A DNA stretch of 64,000 nt from Streptomyces clavifer (GTDB lineage: Bacteria > Actinomycetota > Actinomycetes > Streptomycetales > Streptomycetaceae). The position numbers and the translations under genes are program-made. The notes beneath the pieces are model-generated. The model searched no databases and was not told the origin of the DNA. It worked only from the letters and a program-made list of their open reading frames with translations. This document shows, one piece after another, positions 36,896-45,178 of the stretch. Position 1 is the stretch's first letter. Every line of letters begins with the position of its first letter. The DNA lies in the NCBI GenBank assembly GCA_014651175.1, contig BMWJ01000009.1, positions 124,001 to 188,000 on the forward strand, read 5' to 3'.

Positions 36896-38338
36896 TCACC
36901 GGTACTCGTCCTGGGGTGAACGGGCGGCGCCCTGGCCGGGGACGCGTGGGGCGGGGCGGGGGGCGAGGCCGAACGTGGTGAACGCGGTGCGCTGCGGGAG
37001 GGGGTAGGGGGTGGTTCCGGTGAGGTCGTTGAGGATGGTGGCGCTGCGCCAGGCGGCGAGGCCGAGGTCGGGGGCGCCGACTCCGTGGGTGTGGCGTTCG
37101 GCGTTCTGTACGTAGATGTGGCCGGTGACCGTCGGATCGAGGTCGAGTCGGAACGCCTCGTCGATGCGGGGGCGGCCGGAGGCGTCGCGGCGGATGCGGG
37201 GGGCGAGGCCGGCGAGCAGGGTGTCGAGGGGGCGTTCGCGGTAGCCGGTGGCGAGGACGACGGCGTCGGTGGTGAGGCGGGTGCGGGTGGCCTGTTGGGT
37301 GTGTGAGAGGTGGAGTTCGATGCGGGTGCCGGAGAGGCGGCCCGCGATGCGGCCCGCGGTGCGGACGGTGACGCCGGGAGTGAGGGTGGCGTCGGGCCAG
37401 GTGCCGTGGAGTGTGCGCCGGTAGAGCTCGTCGTGGATGGCGGCGATGGTGTCGGCGTCGATGCCTTTGTGGAGCTGCCACTGGCCGGGGACGAGGGTGT
37501 CGCGCACGGCTTCGGGGAGTGCGTGGAAGTAGCGGGTGTAGTCGGGGGTGAAGTGCTCGAGGCCGAGTTTCGAGTACTCCATGGGGGCGAAGGCCGGGGT
37601 GCGGGCGAGCCAGTGGATCTTCTCGGCTCCGTGGGGGCGGGTGCGCAGGAGGTCGAGGAAGATCTCGGCGCCGGACTGGCCGGAACCGATGACGGTGATG
37701 TGCCCGGCGTCCAGGAGTTCCTGTCGGTGGTGGAGGTAGTCGGCGGAGTGGATCACGGGGAGGCCGCCGGCGTCGGTGAGGGGGCGCAGGGGTTCGGGGA
37801 CGAAGGGTTCCGTGCCCACGCCGAGGGCGATGTGGCGGGTGTAGGCGCGGCCGAGCGCCTCGGCTTCGCCTGCGGGGTCGAGTTGGGTGAAGTCGACTTC
37901 GAAGAGGTGGCGGTCGGTGTTCCAGCGGATCGCATCGACCTGGTGCCCGAAGTGGAGGCCGGGGAGCTGTCGGCTGACCCAGCGGCAGTAGGCGTCGTAC
38001 TCGGTGCGTTCGATGTGGAAGCGCTCGGCGAAGTAGAAGGGGTAGAGGCGGTCGTGGGCGCGGAGGTAGTTGAGGAAGGTCCAGGGGCTGGCGGGGTCGG
38101 CGAGGGTGACGAGGTCGGCGAGGAAGGGGACTTGGAGGGTGGCGCCGTCGATGAGGAGCCCGGGGTGCCAGTGGAAGGCGGGGTTCTGTTCGTAGAAGGT
38201 GGCGGCGAGGGGGTGGGGGTGGCCGGGGGCGGCGGGGACGCCGTGGGCGAGTGCGGCGAGGGAGAGGTTGAAGGGGCCGATGCCGATGCCGACGAGGTCG
38301 TGCGGCCGGTCGGGGGTGACCGCGGGCTGGTCGGTCAT
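36896..38338 (-). CDS. L-lysine/ornithine (diamine) N-hydroxylase, siderophore type
   Basis: A 480-aa flavin N-monooxygenase of the IucD/SidA/DesB family, adding a hydroxyl to a terminal amine with FAD, NADPH and O2. The FAD-binding GIGIGPFNLSLAAL is at residues 17-30, the NADPH site VIGSGQSGAEIFLDLL is near 215, and DAVVLATGYRERPLDTLL is the C-terminal signature. ATG 38338 overlaps the stop of the PLP decarboxylase gene by 4 bp. The pair parallels desA-desB of desferrioxamine synthesis, so the substrate is probably cadaverine or putrescine, but no acyltransferase or synthetase adjoins it. Confidence 0.9.
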   Translation of the reverse strand: MTDQPAVTPDRPHDLVGIGIGPFNLSLAALAHGVPAAPGHPHPLAATFYEQNPAFHWHPGLLIDGATLQVPFLADLVTLADPASPWTFLNYLRAHDRLYPFYFAERFHIERTEYDAYCRWVSRQLPGLHFGHQVDAIRWNTDRHLFEVDFTQLDPAGEAEALGRAYTRHIALGVGTEPFVPEPLRPLTDAGGLPVIHSADYLHHRQELLDAGHITVIGSGQSGAEIFLDLLRTRPHGAEKIHWLARTPAFAPMEYSKLGLEHFTPDYTRYFHALPEAVRDTLVPGQWQLHKGIDADTIAAIHDELYRRTLHGTWPDATLTPGVTVRTAGRIAGRLSGTRIELHLSHTQQATRTRLTTDAVVLATGYRERPLDTLLAGLAPRIRRDASGRPRIDEAFRLDLDPTVTGHIYVQNAERHTHGVGAPDLGLAAWRSATILNDLTGTTPYPLPQRTAFTTFGLAPRPAPRVPGQGAARSPQDEYR

Positions 38339-39732
38339 CGGGGGGTGCTGCCTTCCCTGAGGCCGGTGACGGCGTGGGTGACGAGGGTGGTGAGCCGGCG
38401 CAGGTCCTCGGGGGTGGTGTGGGGGTTGAGCAGGGTGGCTTTGAGCCAGAGGCGGTGGTCGGTGCGGGCGCGGCCGAGTACGGCGTGTCCGCGGGTGAGG
38501 AGGGTGCGGCGGATGGTGGCGACGGTGGTGTCGTCGGCGCCGGTGGGACGGAAGAGGACGGTGCTGATGGTGGGGCGTTCGTAGAGCTCGAGGTGGGGGG
38601 TCGCGGTGATGAGGTCGGCGAGCTGGTGGGCTGCGGCGAGGGTGCGGTCGATGAGGTCGGCGAGCCCGTCGCGGCCGAGTGCCTGGAGGGTGACGGCGAT
38701 CTTGAGGGCATCGGGGCGCCGGGTGGTGCGCAGGGACCGGCCGAGGAGGTCGGGGAGGCCTGCGTCGGTGTCGTCGCCTGCGTTGAGGTAGGGGGCGTGG
38801 TGGTGGAGTACCGCGAGGTCCTGGTGGTGGGGGACGGCGAGGATTCCGGCTGACGCGGGTTGCCAGCCCAGTTTGTGCAGGTCGAGGGTGACGCTGTGGG
38901 CGCGCTGCAGCCCGTGGACCAGGTGGCGGTGGGTGGGGCTGAAGAGGAGTGGTCCGCCGTAGGCGGCGTCGATGTGGAGTTCGGCGCCGTGGGCGGCGGT
39001 GAGGTCGGCGATGGCGTCGAGGGGGTCGATGTGGCCGGTGTCGGTGGTGCCGGCGGTGGCGGTGACGAGGAGGGGGCCCTCGTGCCGGATGAGGGCCTCA
39101 CGGAGGGCGGGAAGGTCCATGGTGCCGGTGTGGGCGGGGATGACGACGGGGGCGGGGAGGCCGAGGATCCAGGCGGCTCGGCCGATGCTGTGGTGGGCGT
39201 TGGCGGCGCAGATGGTCTGTACGGGGCCGTGGCGTTCGCGGGCGAGGAGGAGGGCGAGTTGGTTGGCCTCGGTGCCTCCGGTGGTGACGAGGGCGTCGGG
39301 GTGGGGGGCGTGGGGGTAGATCTCGGCGGCGAGTGCGGCGGTGAGGGAGGCTTCGAGGGCGGAGGCGGCGGGGGCCTGGTCCCAGGAGTCCATCGAGGGG
39401 TTGAGCGCGGACGCGGCGAGGTCGGCGGCTGCGGCGACGGCGAGCGGCGGGGTGTGCAGGTGGGCGGCGCAGTGGGGGTGTGCGGGGTCCGCGGCGCCTT
39501 CGGTGAGTGCGGTGACGAGGGTGCGCAGGGCGTGGTGGGCGCCGGTGCCGTGGTCGGGGATGAGGGGGCCGGTGGCGCGGTCCGTGCGGTGGGTGACGGT
39601 GTCGGGGCCTCCGGCGGGGAGGGGGCCGTCGCGGCGGGCCGCGCCGTCGTGGAGGGCGGTGAGCACGGTGTCGAGGAGGGGGCGCAGGTGGGTGGGGCCT
39701 GCGGTGCCTCCGGCCAGGGGCGGGGTGGGCAT
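38335..39732 (-). CDS. Pyridoxal-dependent (group II) amino acid decarboxylase, siderophore type
   Basis: A 465-aa PLP decarboxylase. The cofactor lysine is K287 in SVTLDLHKLGWQPAS, with D255 (HIDAAYGG) contacting the PLP ring nitrogen and T151-E155 (TGGTEANQLALLLARERHG) in the cofactor-binding loop. Similar enzymes are DesA (lysine decarboxylase) and 2,4-diaminobutyrate decarboxylases. ATG 39732 gives a family-like N-terminus; the frame is open far upstream only because of GC bias. It is translationally coupled to the N-hydroxylase. The substrate (lysine, ornithine or other) is an inference from the partner gene. Confidence 0.88.
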   Translation of the reverse strand: MPTPPLAGGTAGPTHLRPLLDTVLTALHDGAARRDGPLPAGGPDTVTHRTDRATGPLIPDHGTGAHHALRTLVTALTEGAADPAHPHCAAHLHTPPLAVAAAADLAASALNPSMDSWDQAPAASALEASLTAALAAEIYPHAPHPDALVTTGGTEANQLALLLARERHGPVQTICAANAHHSIGRAAWILGLPAPVVIPAHTGTMDLPALREALIRHEGPLLVTATAGTTDTGHIDPLDAIADLTAAHGAELHIDAAYGGPLLFSPTHRHLVHGLQRAHSVTLDLHKLGWQPASAGILAVPHHQDLAVLHHHAPYLNAGDDTDAGLPDLLGRSLRTTRRPDALKIAVTLQALGRDGLADLIDRTLAAAHQLADLITATPHLELYERPTISTVLFRPTGADDTTVATIRRTLLTRGHAVLGRARTDHRLWLKATLLNPHTTPEDLRRLTTLVTHAVTGLREGSTPR

Positions 39733-39860
39733 GGGTGCGGTGGTCCTTCGGGTGCGCGGGGGCGGGCGGGCCGGCTTGCCCGGGTTTCGGAGGGAGCGGC
39801 CGAAGAGCCCAACGATCCGGACCCGAAAGGGGTACTGCTGCCGCGGGTGGGCGGGGTGCC

Positions 39861-39900
39861 GTGGGGTGCCTGGTGGGGGCGTGGGGTGCCTGGTAGGGGC
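39861..39900. repeat. Two-copy 20-bp tandem repeat
   Basis: 39861-39880 and 39881-39900 match at 19 of 20 positions with no spacer; G/T-rich on the plus strand. It lies about 130 bp upstream of the decarboxylase start. Confidence 0.8.
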
Positions 39901-39919
39901 GTGCGCCGCCCGCACGGCG

Positions 39920-39954
39920 GTGCCCGGCCCCCTCGGTGCGAGAGGGCCGGGCAC
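39920..39954 (-). terminator. pepN terminator
   Basis: 11-bp perfect stem (39920-39930 with 39944-39954), 86 bp after the pepN stop, without a strong U-tract. Confidence 0.65.
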
Positions 39955-40040
39955 GGTGGTGGTGCGGGTCGGTCGGTGGGCGTCGCGTACGTCGAGGGCG
40001 CGGCTCAGGTCGTCGAGGCCGGCCGCACGCGGCGGGTCGG

Positions 40041-42593
40041 TCAGTGGGCGTTGCGTACGCCGAGGGCTCGGCGCAGGTCGTCGAGCTGGTCGGTGAGCTT
40101 GCGTCGCAGGGCGGGGAGGAGCTCGTGGTCGTCGAGCGCGTCGGTGCCGAGGCGGAGGCTGTGGGGGTCGATGGCGTAGGCGGGGAAGGCGTGGCGGCCG
40201 GCGGCCTCGGCGATGGCGGCGCCGCGGCGTTCGGCGAGTGCGGTGGCCTCGGGGTAGTAGCGGGTGACGTAGTCGTGGAGGAGGTCGCTCTGTTCGGGCT
40301 GCCAGAAGCCTCGGGCGGTGGCGGTGAAGAGGTAGTTGGAGAGGGTGTCGTCGGTGAACATGGCCTGCCAGGCGGCGGCCTTCGCCTCGGGGGTGGGGAG
40401 GGCGGCGCGGCAGCGGGCGGCGCCTTCCTGTCCTGTGGCGCTGGGGTCCTGGGCGAGTTCGCGGGCGATGGCCGCCTCGTCGGTGGCGCCGAGGACGGCG
40501 AGGCGGGTGAGGATGCGCCAGCGGAGTTCGGGGTCGAGTTCGGGACCGCCGGGGACGGTGCCGTCGTTCAGCCAGTCCTGGATGGCGTCGGGCTGGGTGG
40601 CCGCGTCGATGAAGTGGCGTACGGCGGTGAGGCGGAGGCCGGGTGCGGGGTTGCCCGGGCCGGCGCCGTCGGAGCGCTGCTCCCAGTCCTTGGCGGTGAG
40701 GCCCTCGGTGCGGCGGAGCAGGTCGCGGCAGAGCGAGGTGAGGCAGGCGAGGGCTGCTGGGCGGTCGCCGGGGGCGGTATAGCGGTCGGCGATGTGGGTG
40801 GCGGCGAAGTCGAGGACGCCGTGGACGACGGCGAGGTCGGTCTCGTGGGGGAGGTGGGTGCGCGCGGCGGTGAGGTAGGCCGCGGGGTGGAGTTCGCCGT
40901 CGCGGACCATGTCGCGGGCGGTGTTCCACAGGAGTGCGCGGGTGAGGGCGTCGGGGACGCCGGAGAGGCGGGTCAGGGCGGTGTCCCAGGAGACGGGATC
41001 GAGCCGGATCTTGGCGTAGGTGAGGTCGTTGTCGTTGAGGACGACGAGGGCCGGGCGGCGGCCGGGCAGGGTGGCGGGGGTGTCGTCCTGGGGGATGTCG
41101 AGTTCGAAGCGGTCGCGCAGGACGAGCTGGTCGGCGCCCGACTGGGTGTCGAGCATGTGGTCGTAGGTGCCGACGGCGATGCGGTGGGGGCGGTCGCCGG
41201 TGTGTTCGACGCCGAGGGTCCAGGTGTTGCCGGTGTCCTGGGTGCGGGCGGTGAGGGTGTCGATGCCGGTGGTGCGGAGCCAGGTTCCGGCCCAGGCGTG
41301 GACATCGCGGTCGGTGGCGGACGCGAGGTTGTCGACGAAGTCGGCGAGGGTGGCGTTGGCGAATCTGTGCCGGGCGAAGTGCGTGTTGATTCCGGCGAGG
41401 AAGTCCTTCTCACCGAGCCAGGTGACGAGTTGGCGGAGGGCGGAGGCGCCCTTGGCGTAGGAGATGCCGTCGAAGTTCAGCAGGGCGGACGCGGTGTCGG
41501 GGACGGCGTCGGGGTCGGGCGCGACGGGGTGGGTGGAGGGCCGCTGGTCGGCGTCGTAGCCCCAGCCCTTGCGGTCGACGGCGAAGTCGACCCAGGTGCC
41601 GGTGAAGCGGGTGGCTTCGGTGAGGGTCTGGTAGCCCATGTACTCGGCGAAGGACTCGTTGAGCCAGATGTCGTCCCACCAGGTGAGGGTGACGAGGTCG
41701 CCGAACCACATGTGGGCCATCTCGTGGGCGATGACCACGGCGCGGGTCTGGCGTTCGGTGTCGGTGACGGCCGAGCGGTAGACGAACTCGTCGCGGAAGG
41801 TGACGAGCCCGGGGTTCTCCATGGCACCGGCGTTGAACTCGGGGACGAAGGCCTGGTCGTAGGAGTCGAAGGGATAGGGCTCGTCGAACTTCTCGTGGTA
41901 GCGGTCGTAGCAGTCGCGGGTGACGGAGAGGATCTCGTCGGCGTCGGCGTCCAGGTGGGGTGCCAGCGAGCGGCGGCAGTGGATGCCGAAGGGCAGTCCG
42001 GCGTGCTCGGTGGTGACGGAGTGCCAGGGTCCCGCGGCGACGGCGACCAGGTAGGTGGAGATCGGGGGTGTGGGGGCGATGGTCCAGCGGCCGGGGGCGG
42101 TCCGGGCGGCGATGCCGTTGCCGAGGACGGTCCAGGCCTCGGGCGCGGTGACGGTGAGGTCGAAGACGGACTTGAGGTCGGGCTGGTCGAAGGCGGCGAA
42201 GACGCGTTGGACGTCGTCCATGAAGAGCTGGGTGTAGACGTACGTCTCGCCGTCGGCGGGGTCGGTGAAGCGGTGCATGCCCTCGCCGGTGCGGGAGTAG
42301 CGCATGGCGGCGTCGGCGGTGAGTTCGTGGGGGCCCGGGCCGAGGCCGGCGAGCGGGTAGCGGTTCCCGTCGAGGAGGGCGGGGTCCAGGGGCTGTCCGT
42401 CGAGGCTGATCGAGCGCAGGGTCTCCGGCTTGAGTTCGACGAAGGTGTCTCCCGCCGCGTGGGCGGTGAACCGGATGACGGTCCGGGAGTCGAAGGTCTC
42501 CTCCCCCACGGTGAGATCGAGGTCGACCGTGTACCGGTGTACGTCGAGGAGCTGGGCACGGGTCTGCGCTTCGTTGCGCGTCAGTACGGACAT
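40041..42593 (-). CDS. pepN: Aminopeptidase N (M1 family)
   Basis: An 850-aa zinc aminopeptidase removing N-terminal residues from peptides, cytoplasmic as no signal peptide is seen. The exopeptidase motif GAMEN is at 256-260, the zinc site HEMAH at 290-294 with the third ligand E313 in WLNESFAEYMG, then the C-terminal ERAP1-like helical domain. The length fits the actinobacterial PepN. ATG 42593 (MSVLTRNE) is used; ATG 42602 (MGAMSV) is close by and possible. Confidence 0.95.
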   Translation of the reverse strand: MSVLTRNEAQTRAQLLDVHRYTVDLDLTVGEETFDSRTVIRFTAHAAGDTFVELKPETLRSISLDGQPLDPALLDGNRYPLAGLGPGPHELTADAAMRYSRTGEGMHRFTDPADGETYVYTQLFMDDVQRVFAAFDQPDLKSVFDLTVTAPEAWTVLGNGIAARTAPGRWTIAPTPPISTYLVAVAAGPWHSVTTEHAGLPFGIHCRRSLAPHLDADADEILSVTRDCYDRYHEKFDEPYPFDSYDQAFVPEFNAGAMENPGLVTFRDEFVYRSAVTDTERQTRAVVIAHEMAHMWFGDLVTLTWWDDIWLNESFAEYMGYQTLTEATRFTGTWVDFAVDRKGWGYDADQRPSTHPVAPDPDAVPDTASALLNFDGISYAKGASALRQLVTWLGEKDFLAGINTHFARHRFANATLADFVDNLASATDRDVHAWAGTWLRTTGIDTLTARTQDTGNTWTLGVEHTGDRPHRIAVGTYDHMLDTQSGADQLVLRDRFELDIPQDDTPATLPGRRPALVVLNDNDLTYAKIRLDPVSWDTALTRLSGVPDALTRALLWNTARDMVRDGELHPAAYLTAARTHLPHETDLAVVHGVLDFAATHIADRYTAPGDRPAALACLTSLCRDLLRRTEGLTAKDWEQRSDGAGPGNPAPGLRLTAVRHFIDAATQPDAIQDWLNDGTVPGGPELDPELRWRILTRLAVLGATDEAAIARELAQDPSATGQEGAARCRAALPTPEAKAAAWQAMFTDDTLSNYLFTATARGFWQPEQSDLLHDYVTRYYPEATALAERRGAAIAEAAGRHAFPAYAIDPHSLRLGTDALDDHELLPALRRKLTDQLDDLRRALGVRNAH

Positions 42594-42905
42594 GGCGCCC
42601 ATGCTGCCGTACCGGCCCGGGGCTGTGCAGTGGGGTTCTCGCAGGGCTGACGGGCTGGGGCGGGTGGGGCCCGGGGGTGTCGCCGCGGGTGTTCGCGGTG
42701 GCCCGATCCCGCCGTTCCCCGGCCGACACATCTTGATCTTGAGGGTGAAATCTGCAAAATCCCCCTCAACAACCCCTTGGACGATCACTTTTGTACACTT
42801 TGCGGCAATTTTCAGGATCGAGATTTGGCCAAATAGTAAGGCGAACCTAAAGTCACTTCACACACCCTTTCTCCACATCCTTCACGCGTCAGGGAGCGGC
42901 TTGCT
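42594..42905. other. AT-rich divergent region between pepN and the MHYT gene
   Basis: 312 bp. The part from about 42730 to 42880 is markedly AT-richer than the rest of the window and holds a 10-bp palindrome (TTTGGCCAAA, 42824-42833) immediately before an iron-box-like site. Confidence 0.5.
42832..42850 (+). promoter_or_regulatory. Iron-box-like site (DmdR1/IdeR type)
   Basis: Read on the minus strand it begins TTAGGTT, then GCCT after one mismatch, matching one half of the DtxR-family box almost exactly, about 13 of 19 positions overall. It lies 55 bp upstream of the MHYT gene start. Binding by an iron regulator is inferred only. Confidence 0.4.
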
Positions 42906-43799
42906 GTGCAAGGCACGATCGACGGTTTCAACTACGGCGCCGTGACCCCCGTGGTGGCGTACGTGATGGCATGTCTGGGCAGCGCGCTGGGACTGCGCTG
43001 CACGATCCGCTCGCTGCGCAACGACAGCGCGTGGAAGCCCGGCTGGCTCGCGCTCGGCGCGGCCTCCATCGGCTCGGGAATCTGGACGATGCACCTCATC
43101 GCGATGATGGGCTTCGACGTGGCGGAGGCCCCGGTCACCTACGACCTCCAGCTGACGATCCTGAGCCTCGTGGTCGCGGTCCTGGTGGTCGGCGTGGGTG
43201 TCTTCATCGTGGGGTACCGGGGGGCGACCCGCCCGGCGCTGATATCCGCGGGCCTGATCACCGGTCTCGGCGTCGCGGCGATGCACTACATCGGCATGGA
43301 GGGCATGCGGCTGAACGGACAGATCGAGTACGACACCGTGTCCGTCGTGCTCTCCGTCGTGATCGCCGTCGCCGCCGCGACGGCCGCGCTCTGGGCCGCG
43401 GTGTCCGTCCACGGTTTCCTGGCGAGCCTCGGCGCCGCCCTGGTCATGGGCGTCGCCGTCACCGGCATGCACTACATGGGCATGAGCGGCATCGCCGTAC
43501 ACCTGCACGACATCGACAACTCCCAAGCGGTCGCCGGTGAAGCCGCGACCTCGATCATGCTGCCGCTGCTGATCGGGCCCGTGACGTTCCTGATCCTGGC
43601 CGGCGTCATCGTGATGTTCGACCCGCTCCTCGTCCTCGGCGAGGGCGAGTGGAACGGAAAGGGCGCCCCGATGCGGCCCGCGGGCCGCACGCAGCCACCC
43701 CGGGGCACCGGCGCGGCCCCGTTCCGGAGCCGGCCCACGGACCCCGGGACGCCGAACCCGCCGCGGTCCGGCGCCTCCCGGGACACCCCCACCTGGTGA
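42906..43799 (+). CDS. MHYT-domain integral membrane sensor
   Basis: A 297-aa membrane protein with seven hydrophobic segments and three MHYT-type motifs: MHLIAMMGF (62-70), MHYIGMEGM (126-134) and MHYMGMSGI (188-196). The Met/His residues are thought to hold copper and to sense O2, CO or NO. Unlike many MHYT proteins it has no attached GGDEF/EAL or kinase domain; the last 60 residues are a Pro/Arg-rich cytoplasmic tail. GTG 42906 is preceded by GGGAG. A DtxR-type site lies just upstream. Confidence 0.9.
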   Translation: MQGTIDGFNYGAVTPVVAYVMACLGSALGLRCTIRSLRNDSAWKPGWLALGAASIGSGIWTMHLIAMMGFDVAEAPVTYDLQLTILSLVVAVLVVGVGVFIVGYRGATRPALISAGLITGLGVAAMHYIGMEGMRLNGQIEYDTVSVVLSVVIAVAAATAALWAAVSVHGFLASLGAALVMGVAVTGMHYMGMSGIAVHLHDIDNSQAVAGEAATSIMLPLLIGPVTFLILAGVIVMFDPLLVLGEGEWNGKGAPMRPAGRTQPPRGTGAAPFRSRPTDPGTPNPPRSGASRDTPTW

Positions 43800-43821
43800 C
43801 GCGCCCGGACCGGGGCGTGCC

Positions 43822-44154
43822 TCAGGCTCCGGGGGGCGGGGCCTCCGCCGACTCCTCGGCGATGCGCTCGTGGTGCCGGATGACCTCCGCGACGATGAAG
43901 TTCAGGAGCTTCTCGGCGAACGCGGGATCCAGCCGGGCGCTCTCCGCGAGCTGCCTCAGCCGGGCGATCTGACGGGCCTCGCGGGCCGGGTCCGCGGGCG
44001 GCAGCTGGTGTGCCGCCTTGAGGTGGCCCACCTGCTGGGTGGCCTTGAAACGCTCGGCGAGCATGTGGACGACTGCGGCGTCGATGTTGTCGATGCTCTC
44101 GCGCAGCCGGTTCAGTTCCGCTCGTACGGACTCGTCGATGTCGCTCGTGGTCAT
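43822..44154 (-). CDS. Chorismate mutase (AroQ class)
   Basis: A 110-aa all-helical chorismate mutase converting chorismate to prephenate. Typical residues are in helix 1 (ELNRLRESIDNIDAAVVHMLAERFKATQQVG), quoted in parts, with the catalytic-type R and K in RLRESID and FKATQQVG, and LLNFIVAEVIRHHE in helix 3. ATG 44154 (MTTSDID) is chosen over an in-frame start 21 bp upstream. No other aromatic amino acid gene is nearby. Confidence 0.9.
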   Translation of the reverse strand: MTTSDIDESVRAELNRLRESIDNIDAAVVHMLAERFKATQQVGHLKAAHQLPPADPAREARQIARLRQLAESARLDPAFAEKLLNFIVAEVIRHHERIAEESAEAPPPGA

Positions 44155-44175
44155 GGTCAGCGAGCCTAGCCGCAC

Positions 44176-45054
44176 CTACGGGCGCGGGATCATCGGCGGG
44201 TCCCGCGGGTCCGGCACCCGGTCGCTCCAGCCGCCCGGCACACTGCGCCCCTGCTGCGCGCGGAAGCGGACCGGTGCCGTGCCGACCCGGCGGGCGAACA
44301 GCCGCGAGAAGTACGCCGGGTCCTCGTAGCCGACGCGGCGGGCCACGGACGCCACCGGCAGATCGGTGGTGGCGAGCAGTTCCTTGGCACGGCCCAGCCT
44401 GATGCCCAGCAGGTAGCCCTTGGGGCTGCACCCCGCTCCCCGCCGTACCGCCGTGCGCAGTTCGGCGGGTGTCATGCCGTGCCGGGCCGCGTGCTCCGCG
44501 ACGGAGAGCGGCTGGAAGGCGTCCCGTGCCAGGGCCTGCAGCACCGGGTCGCCGTCCGGTCCCACGTCGGCGCGCGCCCGGCGCAGCGAGACGAGGAGTT
44601 CGTGGACGGCGGCGCCCGCCTCCACCTCCAGCAGCGGATTCCCCCGGCGTGCCGAGCGCACGATGCGGGCGATGGCGGCCCGCGGCGCCGAGGTGTCGGA
44701 GAGCGGCACGAGGGGGCGGTCCGGTTCGATGTAGCCCAGCTCGGTGTAGGTCGTGGTGGCGGGGCCGGTGAAGTCGACGAAGCTCTCGTCCCACCCGCCC
44801 GGGCCGGCACCGTAGTGGTGCGGGGTCCCGGGGGTGAGCCAGATCAGGCTGGGACCGGTGACGGGCAGCCGGCGGCCGTCCGGAGCGCCGAACCAGCCGC
44901 TGCCCGCGTTGACGACGACGGCCACGTGGTGGTCCAGCGTGCGCGGCCCGACGGCGGGCAGGGCGCCGTGCTGAAGGCCCACCCCGAGACAGGCCAGTCC
45001 CAGGCGGTGGTGCTGCGGGCTGGGTGAGAAGAAGCGCATCCAGGTGTCGTACAT
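44176..45054 (-). CDS. AraC family transcriptional regulator
   Basis: A 292-aa regulator. An N-terminal cupin-like sugar-binding domain (about 10-150: HVAVVVNAGSGWF, LIWLTPGTPHHYGAG) is followed by two HTH motifs (about 190-285) ending RVGYEDPAYFSRLFARRVGTAP, the AraC signature. GGAGG precedes ATG 45054. It is divergent from the beta-galactosidase gene, with starts 125 bp apart, so it probably controls that gene in response to a galactoside. Confidence 0.93.
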   Translation of the reverse strand: MYDTWMRFFSPSPQHHRLGLACLGVGLQHGALPAVGPRTLDHHVAVVVNAGSGWFGAPDGRRLPVTGPSLIWLTPGTPHHYGAGPGGWDESFVDFTGPATTTYTELGYIEPDRPLVPLSDTSAPRAAIARIVRSARRGNPLLEVEAGAAVHELLVSLRRARADVGPDGDPVLQALARDAFQPLSVAEHAARHGMTPAELRTAVRRGAGCSPKGYLLGIRLGRAKELLATTDLPVASVARRVGYEDPAYFSRLFARRVGTAPVRFRAQQGRSVPGGWSDRVPDPRDPPMIPRP

Positions 45055-45178
45055 CGGCCCTTCACCTCCGGGTCGGGCGGTGCGTCCAAGCACCGGTGAT
45101 CTTTCTCCATGGACCGGCCGGACACCGGAAGCGATGCTGATGGCCCGCGAGGATCGCACACAGGAGCGTACGAGCACG

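Larger units (their letters stand above)
39733..40040. other. Gap between pepN and the decarboxylase gene
   Basis: 308 bp with the pepN hairpin, a perfect-period tandem repeat and the presumed decarboxylase promoter. I see no iron box here, which is unusual for siderophore genes. Confidence 0.5.

Noticed and set aside
39733-40040. Iron box upstream of the siderophore-type decarboxylase
   Set aside because: Searched by eye for TTAGGTTAGGCT-like sequence in both orientations; none found.
39936-42650. Plus-strand open frame of 904 aa opposite pepN
   Set aside because: Low-complexity Gly/Val/Glu translation antisense to a complete M1 aminopeptidase.
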